DNA of 64,000 nucleotides from positions 97,243,565 to 97,307,564 of the forward strand of contig CM050451.1 in the NCBI GenBank assembly GCA_027563935.2, given 5' to 3'. Position numbers and translations under genes: made by a program. The notes under the pieces are model-generated. The model saw only the letters and a program-made list of their open reading frames with translations. It was not told the DNA's origin and ran no database searches. Positions 48,136-58,167 of this stretch are shown here, piece by piece; within the stretch, counting starts at the first letter, position 1; every line of letters begins with the position of its first letter. The DNA is from Costus lasius (Eukaryota > Streptophyta > Magnoliopsida > Zingiberales > Costaceae).

Positions 48136-50210
48136 TGATGACACCAAAAATATATAGTATATTTTGTATTATTTTAGATATCTTTTCATGCTAAATTGAG
48201 GATCTTTTACTTGTTTTTACGCAGAATTCATCAAATATTGTAAAGTCTACTTCTATTTTGGTTTTTCATGATTTTCAGACAAAAAGACACCATTTTAAGG
48301 CGTTTTCAAGTAAAATCAAATACATGAAAGAGTTACCATCACCAAGAGGAGATCACCCAACAAATTTCACACAAAACGGAGTAACAAACCAAAATACGGC
48401 AGGGCCGTAAACTATATTACGGTACTATATTTCCACACGATACCGTAATATCGAGCCACTGCCGTAATTTGGAGATATTCCGAACAGAAGGTTTTGTCAA
48501 AAATACGGCACTGCCATAAACCATTTTACGGGCCGTATTTTGCAGCGTTTTCAGAACATAAAGTTTCACTGAAATTACGGCACTGCCGTAAACTTCGACA
48601 CGGGCCGTATTTTCCATACGTTTCCGACCAGAGAGTTTAGCTGATTTTACAGTAGTGCTGTGAACTATATTACGGTACCATATTTCCCAGCAATTTTAGA
48701 ACAGAAGACTCAAGGATTTTACGGCAGTGCCGTGAACTATTACACTACCGTATTTTTGTTTTTGAACGTGACTCCCAGGTCAATTACGACGCCCGATTTT
48801 TGTGGAGATTATTGCGAGCGATCCAGAGCTCTAAATTGGATGCCGTAAGAAGAAGAAAGGGAGCCAACGATGAGAGGATTAGTTAGACACCAAAAGCCCC
48901 AAATTGCATCCACTCTCAAGGGAGAAATCACAGTACAAGTCGCCGCTTAGGGTTCCGCCGCTATGATCAATCCAGAGCACCTCTGGCCGTGATTTTTATA
49001 CTGAAGCTTCGCTTGGAGAAGGAGACAACATGCCAGAAGTTTCAGAATGAAAGGAGATCAATTTGAGGAGAAATCAACGAAAGAAGCTCTCGCGCACTGT
49101 TCACAACGAGTTCCCTTGCAAATTACGGCTGTGAAATATTTCACAGCCGTGTTGTATTTTCCTAAAACTCCTATTATGTTGATTTTTGATCTTCTAAAAT
49201 TATGGTATTTTGTAATCCCTTCACCATGCTAGCTTAAACTTATTTTGGGACATGGGGGAGTAATTCCCTTTGATTTTCTTAATGACTAGATAATCTTTCA
49301 ATTTCATCATGATTATTTTACTTTGATAATTTTACCTATACGATTGTTGCTCTAAGATTCTCCGTAGTTTACTTTTTGTTATCATGATTTAGAGTTTTTG
49401 CAATAAGGATCGAAAGGTGATTTGCTTGAGAACTTGGAACCCTAAAATTGACTAATAAGAACTCACCGTAGGAAACTAGGTTAAGTTCTTATTTCTTTAT
49501 TTTAGTAAGTTAAATTGCCATGATGATATTAATGAACTTAGGATTGAGTTATTGTGTCAAACGTGGAGATCTTGAACGAAAGTGAAGATCGGAACATTGG
49601 AGAACCATAGGTAGAACGTGTGTTGAGTCTCGGATGCACGAAAGTGATTCTTGAGATTCCACTCGAGGTAATCAACTTAGAATTCGGATGCACGAAAGTG
49701 ATCCTTGAGTTCTTTGTCTGATGGTTTACCTATCTATAGCTTGGGATGAATCTTGCGCGAAAGCGAGGATTTATTCTTGCATGGTTATCTGCACGAGAGT
49801 GGGATAACCCCTTTTTAAGGTAAATTATGCCTTTATCATATTAGAATTTGATTGATGAACATCTTTATATATCTAGTCATGAAAATCAAAGTGGATGAAA
49901 CCCTAGTCCCAATTTCTCTCTGATAGTAATTTTTCGCGTGTCTTCGATTCTTACTTTGCTATTATTCTATTGCCTAGATAGTGAAAAATCAATTATTCGG
50001 TACTTGACAACGCAAATCTCTCCGTGGGATCGATATTTTCTTTATTACTTCGAGTATCCATGCACTTGCAGACACTACGAGTTAGGGACAACAAGTTTTT
50101 GGAACCATGTCAGGAAGTGACAATAGCCCTGTGCGCCAATACTTTGGCCGTGACACCTAAGACAAGTCTACCTGCTTGTATTTAAAAGTGTGTCCTTTCG
50201 GATCACAACA
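48136..50210 (+). mobile_element. Solo LTR C+ (TSD CTACA)
   Basis: 2,075 bp, starts TGATGACACC and ends ...CGGATCACAACA, with exact TSD CTACA at 48,131-48,135 and 50,211-50,215. It is homologous to the minus-strand solo LTR at 9,371-11,434. It contains a palindrome array at 48,390-48,765. An internal ACAACAAGTTTTTGGAACC at 50,088 looks like an LTR end plus primer site, but it lies 117 bp inside the true end in both copies. It splits the MYB/SANT-like gene. Confidence 0.85.
48390..48765. repeat. Array of TTACGGC...GCCGTAA inverted repeats (C+)
   Basis: Five or so palindromic units such as TTACGGCACTGCCGTAA are spaced 60-80 bp apart, with spacers containing 'gaacagaag', 'cagaacataaag' or 'ccagagagttt'. 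It is the counterpart of the array at 10,815-11,185. Confidence 0.85.
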
Positions 50211-50849
50211 CTACATCATTTGGATTTAAGGATTCTTTGAGTTTGTTTGCAACATCAATTCATCAAAATTTAATAAACTCTCCAGGCAGTAGTGTTAAAG
50301 AGGTGATGGCAGAGTTAAGATCTCTTCTAGGAATTGAACGTGGTAGTGAGTTATATTTTTTTGCCGCAGCCCAATTTCGACAAAAATCAAATAGAGTAAT
50401 ATTCAAAGAAATGGAAATAGCTGAAGAGAAATTAGGCTTCTTGAAGTATTTATTAGATTTGTCGAAGAAGAGTTGACCTATGAGTTTGATGCACTACATT
50501 ATGTTTGTTGAACATGTGATGTGTTATATTTGCTGAACTTGTGACTTATGTTATGTTTGATGTAGTACATTATGTTATGTTGTGTTATGTTTCATGTGAT
50601 ACATTATGTTATAGCATATTGTGTTATGTTTCATGCAGTACATTATGTTTCATGTAGTATATTTTACTAAACTTGATGCACTATATTATGTTTTATATTT
50701 GTTGAACTTGTGATGTTTTATATGTTTGTTAATTATTTATGTTATGTTGTTATTTGTATAGATATGGATGGTCACATAGGCGTTTGATGATATACAAGAT
50801 TTTACTGATGAAACAAATCCATTTTTGAATGTGATTAATTATACTATAC

Positions 50850-51962
50850 TTGCTATGAATGAGTATTACTCATCATAGTCCCCTTGTATGGTATCATCCC
50901 ATTCAGGTATGGGATGGATGAGAGAAATAATACAAGGATATCCAAAAAGGTGTTGGAGAATGATGAGGATGGAGCAAAACGATTTTGTACAATTGTGTCA
51001 TATTTTAGAGAACTCATACAATTTGAAACCATAAAAAAAACATATCTATTTATGAAAAGGTTGGGCTTTTTATCTATATATTAGCACAAGGTGCATCGAA
51101 TAGGGAAGCACAAGAAAGATTTCAACATTCAGGTGAAACTATAAGTAGAATCTTCCATGAGGTGTTGAAATCAGTTTGTAAGTTTGCAAAGGTTATGATA
51201 GAGCCCATCGATAGAGAGTTTTGAGATACTCCACCAGAAATATTACGTGACAATCGTTATATGCCTCATTTTAAGTAAATTTTGATTATTTGTTCAAAGT
51301 TTATAAATGAGATATTATTTTATATTAATCCTTCTATTTTTTATAGGATTGCATCGGGGCTATTGATGGTACACATATAGATGTAGTCATCCCAATGCAT
51401 GATCAGTTGTGATTTATAGGAAGAAAGGGTCGGCCAACCCAAAACATGCTTGCTGCATGTTCCTTTGATATGAAATTTACATATGTATTAGTTTGATATG
51501 AAGGTACAGCTCATGATGCACGTGTTCTTACAAAGGCATTGACTTTAAATTTTCCAAAACCTCCTCCAGGTACGATACAAAATTTTAACTTTTAGTCTTT
51601 TTTTATATCTTTATTCCAATTGCTAATTATAATTTTATTTGAAATTTATAGGGAAATATTATTTAGTTGATGCAGGATACTCACAAATGAGTGGGTATCT
51701 TAGCCCATGCAGAGGAGTGAGGTATCATCTTCAAGAATATCAATAAGGGCATCCACCACGAGGCCTTAAAGAAATATTTAATAAAGCACACTCCTTCCTT
51801 AGAAGTTGTATTGAGCGGACTTTTGGAGTGTGGAAGAAGAGCTGGAATATATTACGCGATATGTCATCGTTTGCATTTGAGACTCAAGTTAAATATGTAG
51901 GCACATCAATGACACTACATAATTATATTTGGCAAACAATGATAACTGATGAGATTTTTTAG
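50850..51962 (+). pseudogene. PIF/Harbinger DDE transposase
   Basis: Three exons of a plant Harbinger (DDE_Tnp_4 type) transposase. Exon 1 (about 50,850-51,275) is frameshifted; its end reads LAQGASNREAQERFQHSGETISRIF, HEVLKSVCKFAKVM and ILRDNRYMPHFK. Exon 2 (51,347-51,569) reads DCIGAIDGTHIDVVIP, GRKGRPTQNMLAACSFDMKF, GTAHDARVLTKAL. Exon 3 (51,652-51,962) reads YYLVDAGYSQMSGYLSPCRG, CIERTFGVWKKSWNIL and TLHNYI. The catalytic acids are IDGTH, a later Asp and IERTFG. Exon 2 has TGA stops at two positions, exon 1 one near 51,222 and exon 3 a TAA near 51,746. The intron 1 donor is not canonical as read. It partners with the MYB/SANT-like gene upstream in the same orientation, the usual two-gene plan of these elements. 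Inactive. Confidence 0.85.
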
Positions 51963-52927
51963 GAATTTTGATGCTAATCTTGATTTTAGTACTTTAGCTG
52001 ATTCAGAAGCCAGTGAGGAAGTTGTTGATGAGCAAGTTAATTTTATTCAAATAGATATGCAACGAAATCAGATTGCTCTAAGTCTAGTAGCATCACATCT
52101 GTAATTTAAATACTTATGTTTTGTTATTAGAATGAATATTGTTGTAATGAGGTGTAAAATATTTTGATATTTAACGTACAATTTATTGTTTTGGTTAAAC
52201 TTTTTGTATATTGTAGTACACATGACTCCACGTGTTATAAGTACTAGGAATACTTTTGTAAAATTGGTTAAAAATAACCTGCTTAATAACATAGCATAAC
52301 TGCTGACCAGCACAGCTTTTAACCAGCACAATAGTTTATCCATACACCACTCAGCTTTTGCAACAAGCTATTCTTCAATCAACGACAAGAAAAAAAAAAC
52401 ACTTATGTGTGCTACAATACTATTGTATAGTAATATTTTAATAAATTATATTTCTATTGTGAAATTAAAAATAGATTCTCAATTTTAAAATGTCATACTT
52501 ACCTAATTAGAATTGATTCTTTATTATGTTTTCAATTGTCTTAATTGTGGCAACCGTAGAGCAATTTTATTCTCTTCATAATTGACGTTGAATTTTGTTT
52601 TAATTGTCTTAATTGGTTAGCTTAAACACGTGCGGCGGTTGATTGATTTGTCAAAATTTACAGTAATTTCATAATTGTTTTAATCATTTCTATTTAAATA
52701 TTGATGTTCATTTTGGAAAAAAAAATCTAACTGTTGTGTTATAGGCAATAGCTTGCTAAAAATAAGTTAATCAGTAGAATTAAGGTTCTTTAACCTAATT
52801 GTCGTATTTCCGAGCTGTTAATGTGTAATTGTTTAATTGCCGTTGGGCAATTTACCTTAATCTTTTTATTGCGTAATTATGGCAATTTCAATTTTGATTT
52901 CATTTAATTGTTATGCTTTGCATAGTA
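51963..52927. other. Harbinger 3' region and AT-rich DNA
   Basis: There is no gene. Wording near 52,270-52,365 (agcataactgctgaccagcac, agcttttgcaacaagct) could be the decayed right terminus of the Harbinger element, but I could not pair it with a left inverted repeat. The remainder is AT-rich with no structure seen. Confidence 0.35.
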
Positions 52928-53281
52928 TTTCCTTGGAGGAATAATTAGAGGGGAGGGATGGATATTACTAAAATCCCTTGTTTCCTAAATACATTAGCTA
53001 GGATGGATGAATAAATGAGAGGATGGATACCTAAAAATTGATCCTTCAAATACGGGAGGAAAACTTGGCGGACGGCTCGTTCTCACCAAAATCACGCATG
53101 AAACACTCTCTCCCCCCGAAATCGCCCATCGTCCTCGTCTCTCACGATCAGCCCTCTCTCCCCGAAATTGTCTGAAAGCCACGAAGCATCGCTGACCCGC
53201 CGCCTCCAACTTGCCTCCAGCTTTCAGCCCGCCTCCAGCCAACCTCCAACCTGCCCCCCACCTCAAGCTTGCTTGGATGAG

Positions 53282-53541
53282 CTCAGGAGAGGAGGGAGGC
53301 GGAGGACGACGAGCAGGAGCTAGTGGTGGGGGAGGAGCGGCGGGGTGATGCTGGAGGGGTATGTGGAGGCGAAGTGTAGTGGGGAGGAGGGATCAGAGGA
53401 TGTTGCGAGGATGAAGAGCCAGACGGATGAGGACCTGGATGAGCTCAAGGGGTGCCTCGACCTCAGGTTCGGGATTGGGTTCAACTATGACAAGATCCCT
53501 GATCTCTGCGGCACGCTCCTAGCGCTGGAGCTCTGCTACTA
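53282..53541 (+). pseudogene. Captured DUF1685 gene fragment, copy 1
   Basis: The frame from 53,345 (MMLEGYVEAKCSGEEG) runs into QTDEDLDELKGCLDL, then FNYDKIPDLCGTLLALELCY and a TAG stop at 53,540. The wording TDEDLDELKGCLDLGFGF...IPELC.TLPALELCY is the signature of the plant DUF1685 family (function unknown; family identification from memory). Only about 60 residues are present and the usual N- and C-terminal parts are missing. The upstream part (GAGCTCAGGAGAGGAGG) is repeated in copy 2. It is a transposon-borne fragment, not a working gene. Confidence 0.7.
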
Positions 53542-53586
53542 GACAGCGTGCCTCCAGCTAGCCTCCCGCCTCTAGCTTGCCTAGAT

Positions 53587-53818
53587 GAGCTCAGGAGAGG
53601 AGGAGGCGGAGGACGACGAGCAGGAGCTAGTGGTGTCGGAGGTGGCATAGGAGGAAGAAGAGGAGATTGTGTGGAGAGGATGGAGGCGTGAAGAGCCATG
53701 GCGACGAAAGAGTGGTGGGGTGATGCTCGAGGGGTACGTGGAGGCAACGAGCAGTAGGGAGGAGGGATCAAAGGGCATTGCGAGGACGGAGAGCCTGACG
53801 GACGAGGGCTTGGATGAT
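53587..53818 (+). pseudogene. Captured DUF1685 gene fragment, copy 2
   Basis: A diverged direct repeat of copy 1. The frame near 53,723 reads MLEGYVEATSSREEG, then IARTESLTDEGLDD, ending where the conserved motif would continue. It is interrupted by an extra ~60 bp relative to copy 1 (53,637-53,695). It shows that the fragment was duplicated inside the unit, before or after capture. Confidence 0.6.
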
Positions 53819-53924
53819 AACTCTGGACACGTGAAAATCACGTGATCCTTTCTAATGGATTGTATTTCTTTTCTTTGCGGATTGTTAATCCATTTCCTTT
53901 TCTTTTACATCCATTCAAGGAAAC

Positions 53925-54265
53925 AGACTGTTGAGTACAACAACAAAGGAATTAAGATATTATTTCTATTGTCATAAATGAATAAATATTTATGTAGAAA
54001 AGTTACCTTATTAAATTAAAAATAATATAATTATAAAAGTTTATAATAATAATACATTCATTATTGTATAATAATTCAATTGGGTCAATCGGATTTTAAA
54101 GCGACCCATATCTTAAATTCTTTAATTAAAATTTCTTGTGTCTCTATTCGACGAGACATTTTTCTCTTTTAATTAAATCTGTAATGCTTGATACATAAGC
54201 ATTATTTAGTTGTACCTTATTAAAAACCTACAGTTTAGCCCTGTGCATGAAGTAGTAGCCTTTTG

Positions 54266-54308
<43 letters not shown>

Positions 54309-54544
54309 GCTATCAGCTTGTTGAAAGAGCAGCTCCAAGTGGTAAGATATAAAAATAAATAAATAAAAACTAATAATTTAATAAAATCACTTTTAAAATA
54401 GATTAATAATTCTATCTTAAATAGAATTAATTTTGTTTTAATAAAACATATTTTGTTTTGTTTTATAATAAAAAAAATTTTATCATGCAATTTAATTTAA
54501 ATTTCAATATCTCAAATTTTTTTAAATTCATTTAAAAATGATAA
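53925..54544. other. AT-rich DNA with a microsatellite
   Basis: No gene is seen. The tract is strongly AT-rich with poly-T and poly-A runs. Confidence 0.5.
54271..54306. repeat. (TAA)n microsatellite
   Basis: Twelve consecutive TAA units. Confidence 0.95.
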
Positions 54545-56426
54545 TGTCATTTATAAATTAGGCTAATGATCCTAACAGTGGGGGCTAGCCTAGTTTATAG
54601 TATAACTTTTATTTGTATGACACATCTGATGGATCACTCATAAGGGATCCTGGCGTATGGTGGGAATTCTATTTTGGGCCATAGCTTTCACTGTTATTAA
54701 ATTTTAAAATTGGCCTGGGGATTCCCAATAGTTAGGCATGAGGTGCTAATGTAGGTATATGGGTATATCAGTGATAGATATACTAGACCGACCTACTGTG
54801 AGACTCTGACTTGGTGTCATGACTTAACCTCACAAGTGACAGGAGATGCATTGATCCCTTGACTTGAGGTCATTGACTCTTCTATATGGTTAGGGGCATG
54901 CTTTGATATAACCTAACACCTCACTATAGTTGGGAGGTCATAACGGTTGTCATTAAGTATGTCACGACCCATATGAGAAGATCAATGGACAGACAAAGGA
55001 TTTGCCCATTCCTGAGGGAAGCTTGATATCCACGGGCTCCTTATGGTTGCATGACTGAAAGTGTATGGCTATACTCAGGTGAAAGCCTGATTTAGTCATG
55101 ACCATGAGATTGGGTGAAAACAAGTGGTGACACACTTGTCCAATCAGATATCAGTTTGGCAGAGGCTGTAATGCATCGATACCTTATTGCGATGATGAGA
55201 ATGTCGATGTCGATATCCATTCTGAAGACTTGGGTAGTAGCGATGCACTGCTAGGCGCCACTCATACTTGTGATGACCTTAGTTCATCACTGCCAATGTC
55301 AGAGGAACCTATAGGGTCGCACACTTTCATACTCGAGTTCTTGTATTGATTAGGTAGCCTTATTGATTGAGTTATTGGATAACTAGGATCTATTTGAGAG
55401 ATTTCATCATCACCAATGGCTTTGATGAGATAGAAGAAGCTTATTGAAGCCAAACTTTATTTTTGCTAGGTTGACACAAAGTTAACCATGGTTGAGCCAC
55501 ATTTGACTTGGGTTGCATTGGATTAGATCCAATGGCTTAATTAACCTGTGTAATGAACTTTGGGCTAGCCCATTATCCAATGGGGGCCTTCTAATAAGTT
55601 GTCATGAAGAGATAAGAGGGCATAAGGGTATAATGGGGAGAAAATCTTCATATATGCGCCTAAGGGGTATAATGGGGTTAAGTGTTAGTGCCTAATGCTT
55701 CATTAGGCATTTCTTAGCCACCTATGCCTCTTCCTTGGAAGGAAAGCTTGCCTCTATGGCAAGGCTTCGGGCGCATATGGGTTGGTGGACTTGTATGGCA
55801 AGTCCTAGGCGCATATGGTTGATGGCTAGGTGTTTATGGTAAAGGCTTGGAGTCTTTCCTTACATCTAACCCTTGCCACCCACTCTCCCATTACCCTAGC
55901 TGGATTGTCCTCATAACCATGCACCTATATACCTTGTCTTGCTGCCCCTTTCTTTGATAATATTCAAATTACATGCGAGAGCAAGAAGCGGGGCAAAAGC
56001 AAAGGTGATCTTGGTGCATGTCTTCTTCCTCATAGCCGCAAGTCTTCCTCTTTCTTTCCTCTTGGTGCAATAAAAGCAAGAACTTGGCAGCATCATCTCC
56101 CTCCTCCTTTCTCTTGGCACTTCATCTCTTGAAGGTGGCGCAAGTTTTGTAGGAGGATCGCTAAGGCATGGATCTTCTTCCCAAGGTAAGCACCGGGAGT
56201 GGAAGAAGGGAACTCGAGCATTGGCTGTGTGTGAGACTGCAAAGGGTGCATGCTTGGGCGCTTACATTGACATCGCTCCTCTTTGCTCTTAGGTATCTAT
56301 TCTATCACATCGTGTAGACCCCCTCGCTTGTAACGATCCTCTAGATTTTTGGGACTGACCTGTTTCGGGGATTTGCTTCCGTTGTGTATGTATGTAAAAT
56401 TTTAAAATCCCTGTGGTTTCCCAACA
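54545..56426 (+). repeat. Copia 5' LTR (same family as B2)
   Basis: It ends ...TTTCCCAACA at 56,426, followed by a Met-tRNA primer site, so it is a 5' LTR in plus orientation. It aligns with the split minus-strand LTR B2 from about 54,730 onward. The 5' boundary is uncertain: I did not find the expected TGTTGGG start, so the beginning may be truncated or diverged. The frame 55,911-56,120 is chance. Confidence 0.75.
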
Positions 56427-56427
56427 G

Positions 56428-56439
56428 TGGTATCAGAGC
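56428..56439 (+). other. Primer-binding site (Met-tRNA)
   Basis: TGGTATCAGAGC lies one base after the LTR end CA. Confidence 0.92.
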
Positions 56440-56971
56440 AACTTGTGAGACTCGAACAATATTCTTAATGCTTTTGTATGCTCAAATGCCATTCAAATTT
56501 TCAAAAATTATTGTATGCGCATGTTGTTTTTCTAAAGTAGAAAAATTGTAGGTTTCTTGTTCCTAACTTCTATTCAAAATCCTTTGGTCTTTTGCTTTCT
56601 TCACATGGTGGGATAGACCCATATGTGGAAGAAATAATTTCTCCTCTCATGGTGGGATAGACCCACTATGTAAGACTTGTTGAGATTATGCGGGGTATGG
56701 ACTGAGTGATTGCCATAATCTTAGCAAGTTAAGGATTGCAAGTTGGTAACATGTATGCCACTTGTAGACTCCTGAGAGAAATAAAGAACCAAAGATTTGC
56801 AATAAGAGGTTGAGGAAGAGAGACATGTTTTGATGAAAAACTAAATTTTAGCTTTTGTGTTTTTCATGAGCATATAGAAAAGCAAGAGAAAAATATCTTG
56901 TTTGTGCATTGTGTTGTGGCCATAGTCAAGCCCCTTGTACGCCTGTGATGTATTTGTGTTAAGCCTGCTTG
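56440..56971 (+). other. Copia leader, interrupted by a hAT element
   Basis: Noncoding leader downstream of the primer site. Two related hairpins, each around GGTGGGATAGACCCA, lie at 56,602-56,627 and 56,648-56,670. The leader continues after the hAT insertion at 58,168 for at least ~200 bp; no gag or pol follows, so the element is truncated. Confidence 0.6.
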
Positions 56972-58159
56972 TAGGGCTGTCCATTCGGTTTGACCCGAAC
57001 CGAACCGAACCGGTTTGGGTCAAACCGATTTTTTTTTATATGTATAAAAAAAATCGAAGCCGAACCGAACCGTATTATGTAAAAACCGAAAATGAACCGA
57101 ACCGAATCTTTCGGTTCAGTTCGGTTCAAACTGAAAAAAAAACCGAATTTAGAATAAATAATCATGGAAACGTGCAGTGGGTGGGAGGCGTAAGAAGCGT
57201 GTTGCGTTGCGTTGGCCGGAAGAAAATTCTGGTCGAAGATCTTTGCCCAAGGTAGGTTAGGGGAAACCGGGGTCGCCTTGACACTACAGTGGCAGCCGAG
57301 GGCAGTCACAACGGCGCCAAGATCGCTCGTTCGACTCGACGGCTAAGAACTTCGGACGTGCTGCAGCAGCAGGTGAAAGCGACCGCACCAGATCCCACGC
57401 GCACTTGAGCTTCTCGGCGATCTGGCTGCCGTCAGAGGAGGAGAGGTGGATGGAGAATCAGAGATTGAGGCGCTTCGATGGCTCGGCAGAAGGGACGATG
57501 GCAGGGGTACGACGACGAGTGCCACTGGCAATGGCGGAAGGGAGTAAGGGACGATGGCGGAGAGATGGCGACGAGAATCTGAAGCGACAGAGCTTGATAT
57601 TTTTTCTTCAGAGAAGCAGGCTTGGGCACAAGTCACATAGCATTAGCTGTGTGAGAGCATTTAATGCAAATGCGTGAGACGTCAGACATCGTTTTGATAA
57701 ATATGTATTTTTTATGTGTATGCTTGAGAGCCTTTAATGCAAATGCGTGACAGCATGAGACGTTTTGATAATTATATAATTTTTTTATATGTATGCGTGA
57801 GAGTATATGCTATAGTAATTAAAGATTTTGTGACTTTTGTCAGAGCATTAATGCAAATGCATGAGTGAGACGTTTGTATAATAACGAAAAATTTGAAATT
57901 GAAAGATTTGATCAAATTATATATGATTCAGTGCAATTAATGCACCAATAGCCGAATCCTGCATTCGTTCACACGCTATTTCGGGTCGGTTCGGGTTAAA
58001 ATAAATTTTTTTATCAAAACCGAAATCGACCCAATGGAAAATTAAATTTTCATAACCCGAACCGAACCCGATTTATGTTGTGTCAACCCGAACCGAACCG
58101 ACAAAATCGGTTCGGTTCGATTCGGTTTGTCGGTTTAACCCGACTAATGGACAGCCCTA
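56972..58159. mobile_element. Non-autonomous hAT element, 8 bp TSD
   Basis: 1,188 bp with terminal inverted repeats TAGGGCTGTCCATTCGG (left) and TAGGGCTGTCCATTAGT (right, complement), the ends typical of plant hAT elements. The 8 bp target duplication is CCTGCTTG (56,964-56,971) and CCTGCGTG (58,160-58,167), one mismatch. Subterminal regions are rich in AACCG/CGGTT steps on both sides (56,990-57,130 and 57,980-58,140). The centre (57,180-57,680) is GC-rich and may be captured gene sequence. A phrase 'gagacgt...tgataa...atgtatgcgtgagag' recurs two or three times at 57,675-57,860. There is no transposase. Confidence 0.88.
57190..57680. other. GC-rich cargo of the hAT element
   Basis: It has open frames on both strands (plus 57,405-57,677; minus 57,636-57,343, Ser/Pro-rich), but neither resembles a known domain. 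It could be a captured first exon or promoter-proximal gene fragment (inference from composition only). Confidence 0.35.
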
Positions 58160-58167
58160 CCTGCGTG

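Larger units (their letters stand above)
47469..50476 (+). pseudogene. PIF/Harbinger MYB/SANT-like gene, split by a solo LTR
   Basis: This is the accessory DNA-binding gene of a plant PIF/Harbinger transposon. Exon 1 from ATG 47,469 to about 47,816 reads Ser-rich start, VWNLQTTLTFCDVCITA, HLNAQGWKFVVENF, LWKELKGRETGLGWNARLEM, DATPEWWEM, typical of the Myb/SANT-like domain. A GT-AG intron of about 73 bp follows. Exon 2 (47,890-48,135) reads ANKEYAKF...KKGIHPDIETKN and ends RGKRKAT, where the solo LTR begins. The C-terminal part resumes at about 50,216 and ends at 50,476 (SLFATSIHQ, LRSLLGIERGSELYFFAA, VIFKEMEIAEEKLGFLKYL). Stops in frame: TAA, TGA and TAG in exon 1, two TGA in exon 2. Several stand where Trp or Arg is usual, which fits deamination decay. 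Confidence 0.8.
52928..53924. mobile_element. Small transposon-like unit carrying a DUF1685 gene fragment
   Basis: A GC-rich block sits abruptly in AT-rich DNA. Its left end TTTCCTTGGAGGAAT (52,928) and the complement of its right end TTTCCTTGAATGGAT (ending 53,923) form an imperfect inverted repeat. I see no convincing target duplication, so the superfamily is open (hAT-like or Mutator-like capture). It holds no transposase. Two tandem copies of a gene fragment fill the interior. Confidence 0.55.

Noticed and set aside
50094..50116. Primer-binding site and leader of a full element after C+
   Set aside because: The same sequence occurs inside C- and the TSD CTACA lies at 50,211, so it is part of the LTR, not a functional primer site.
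53345..53542. Functional small DUF1685 gene
   Set aside because: Only a central fragment of the family is present, duplicated and framed by inverted ends, with no complete start or end.
56935..57255. 106-codon frame at the left end of the hAT element
   Set aside because: It runs through the terminal inverted repeat and CGGTT-rich subterminal DNA; low-complexity product.
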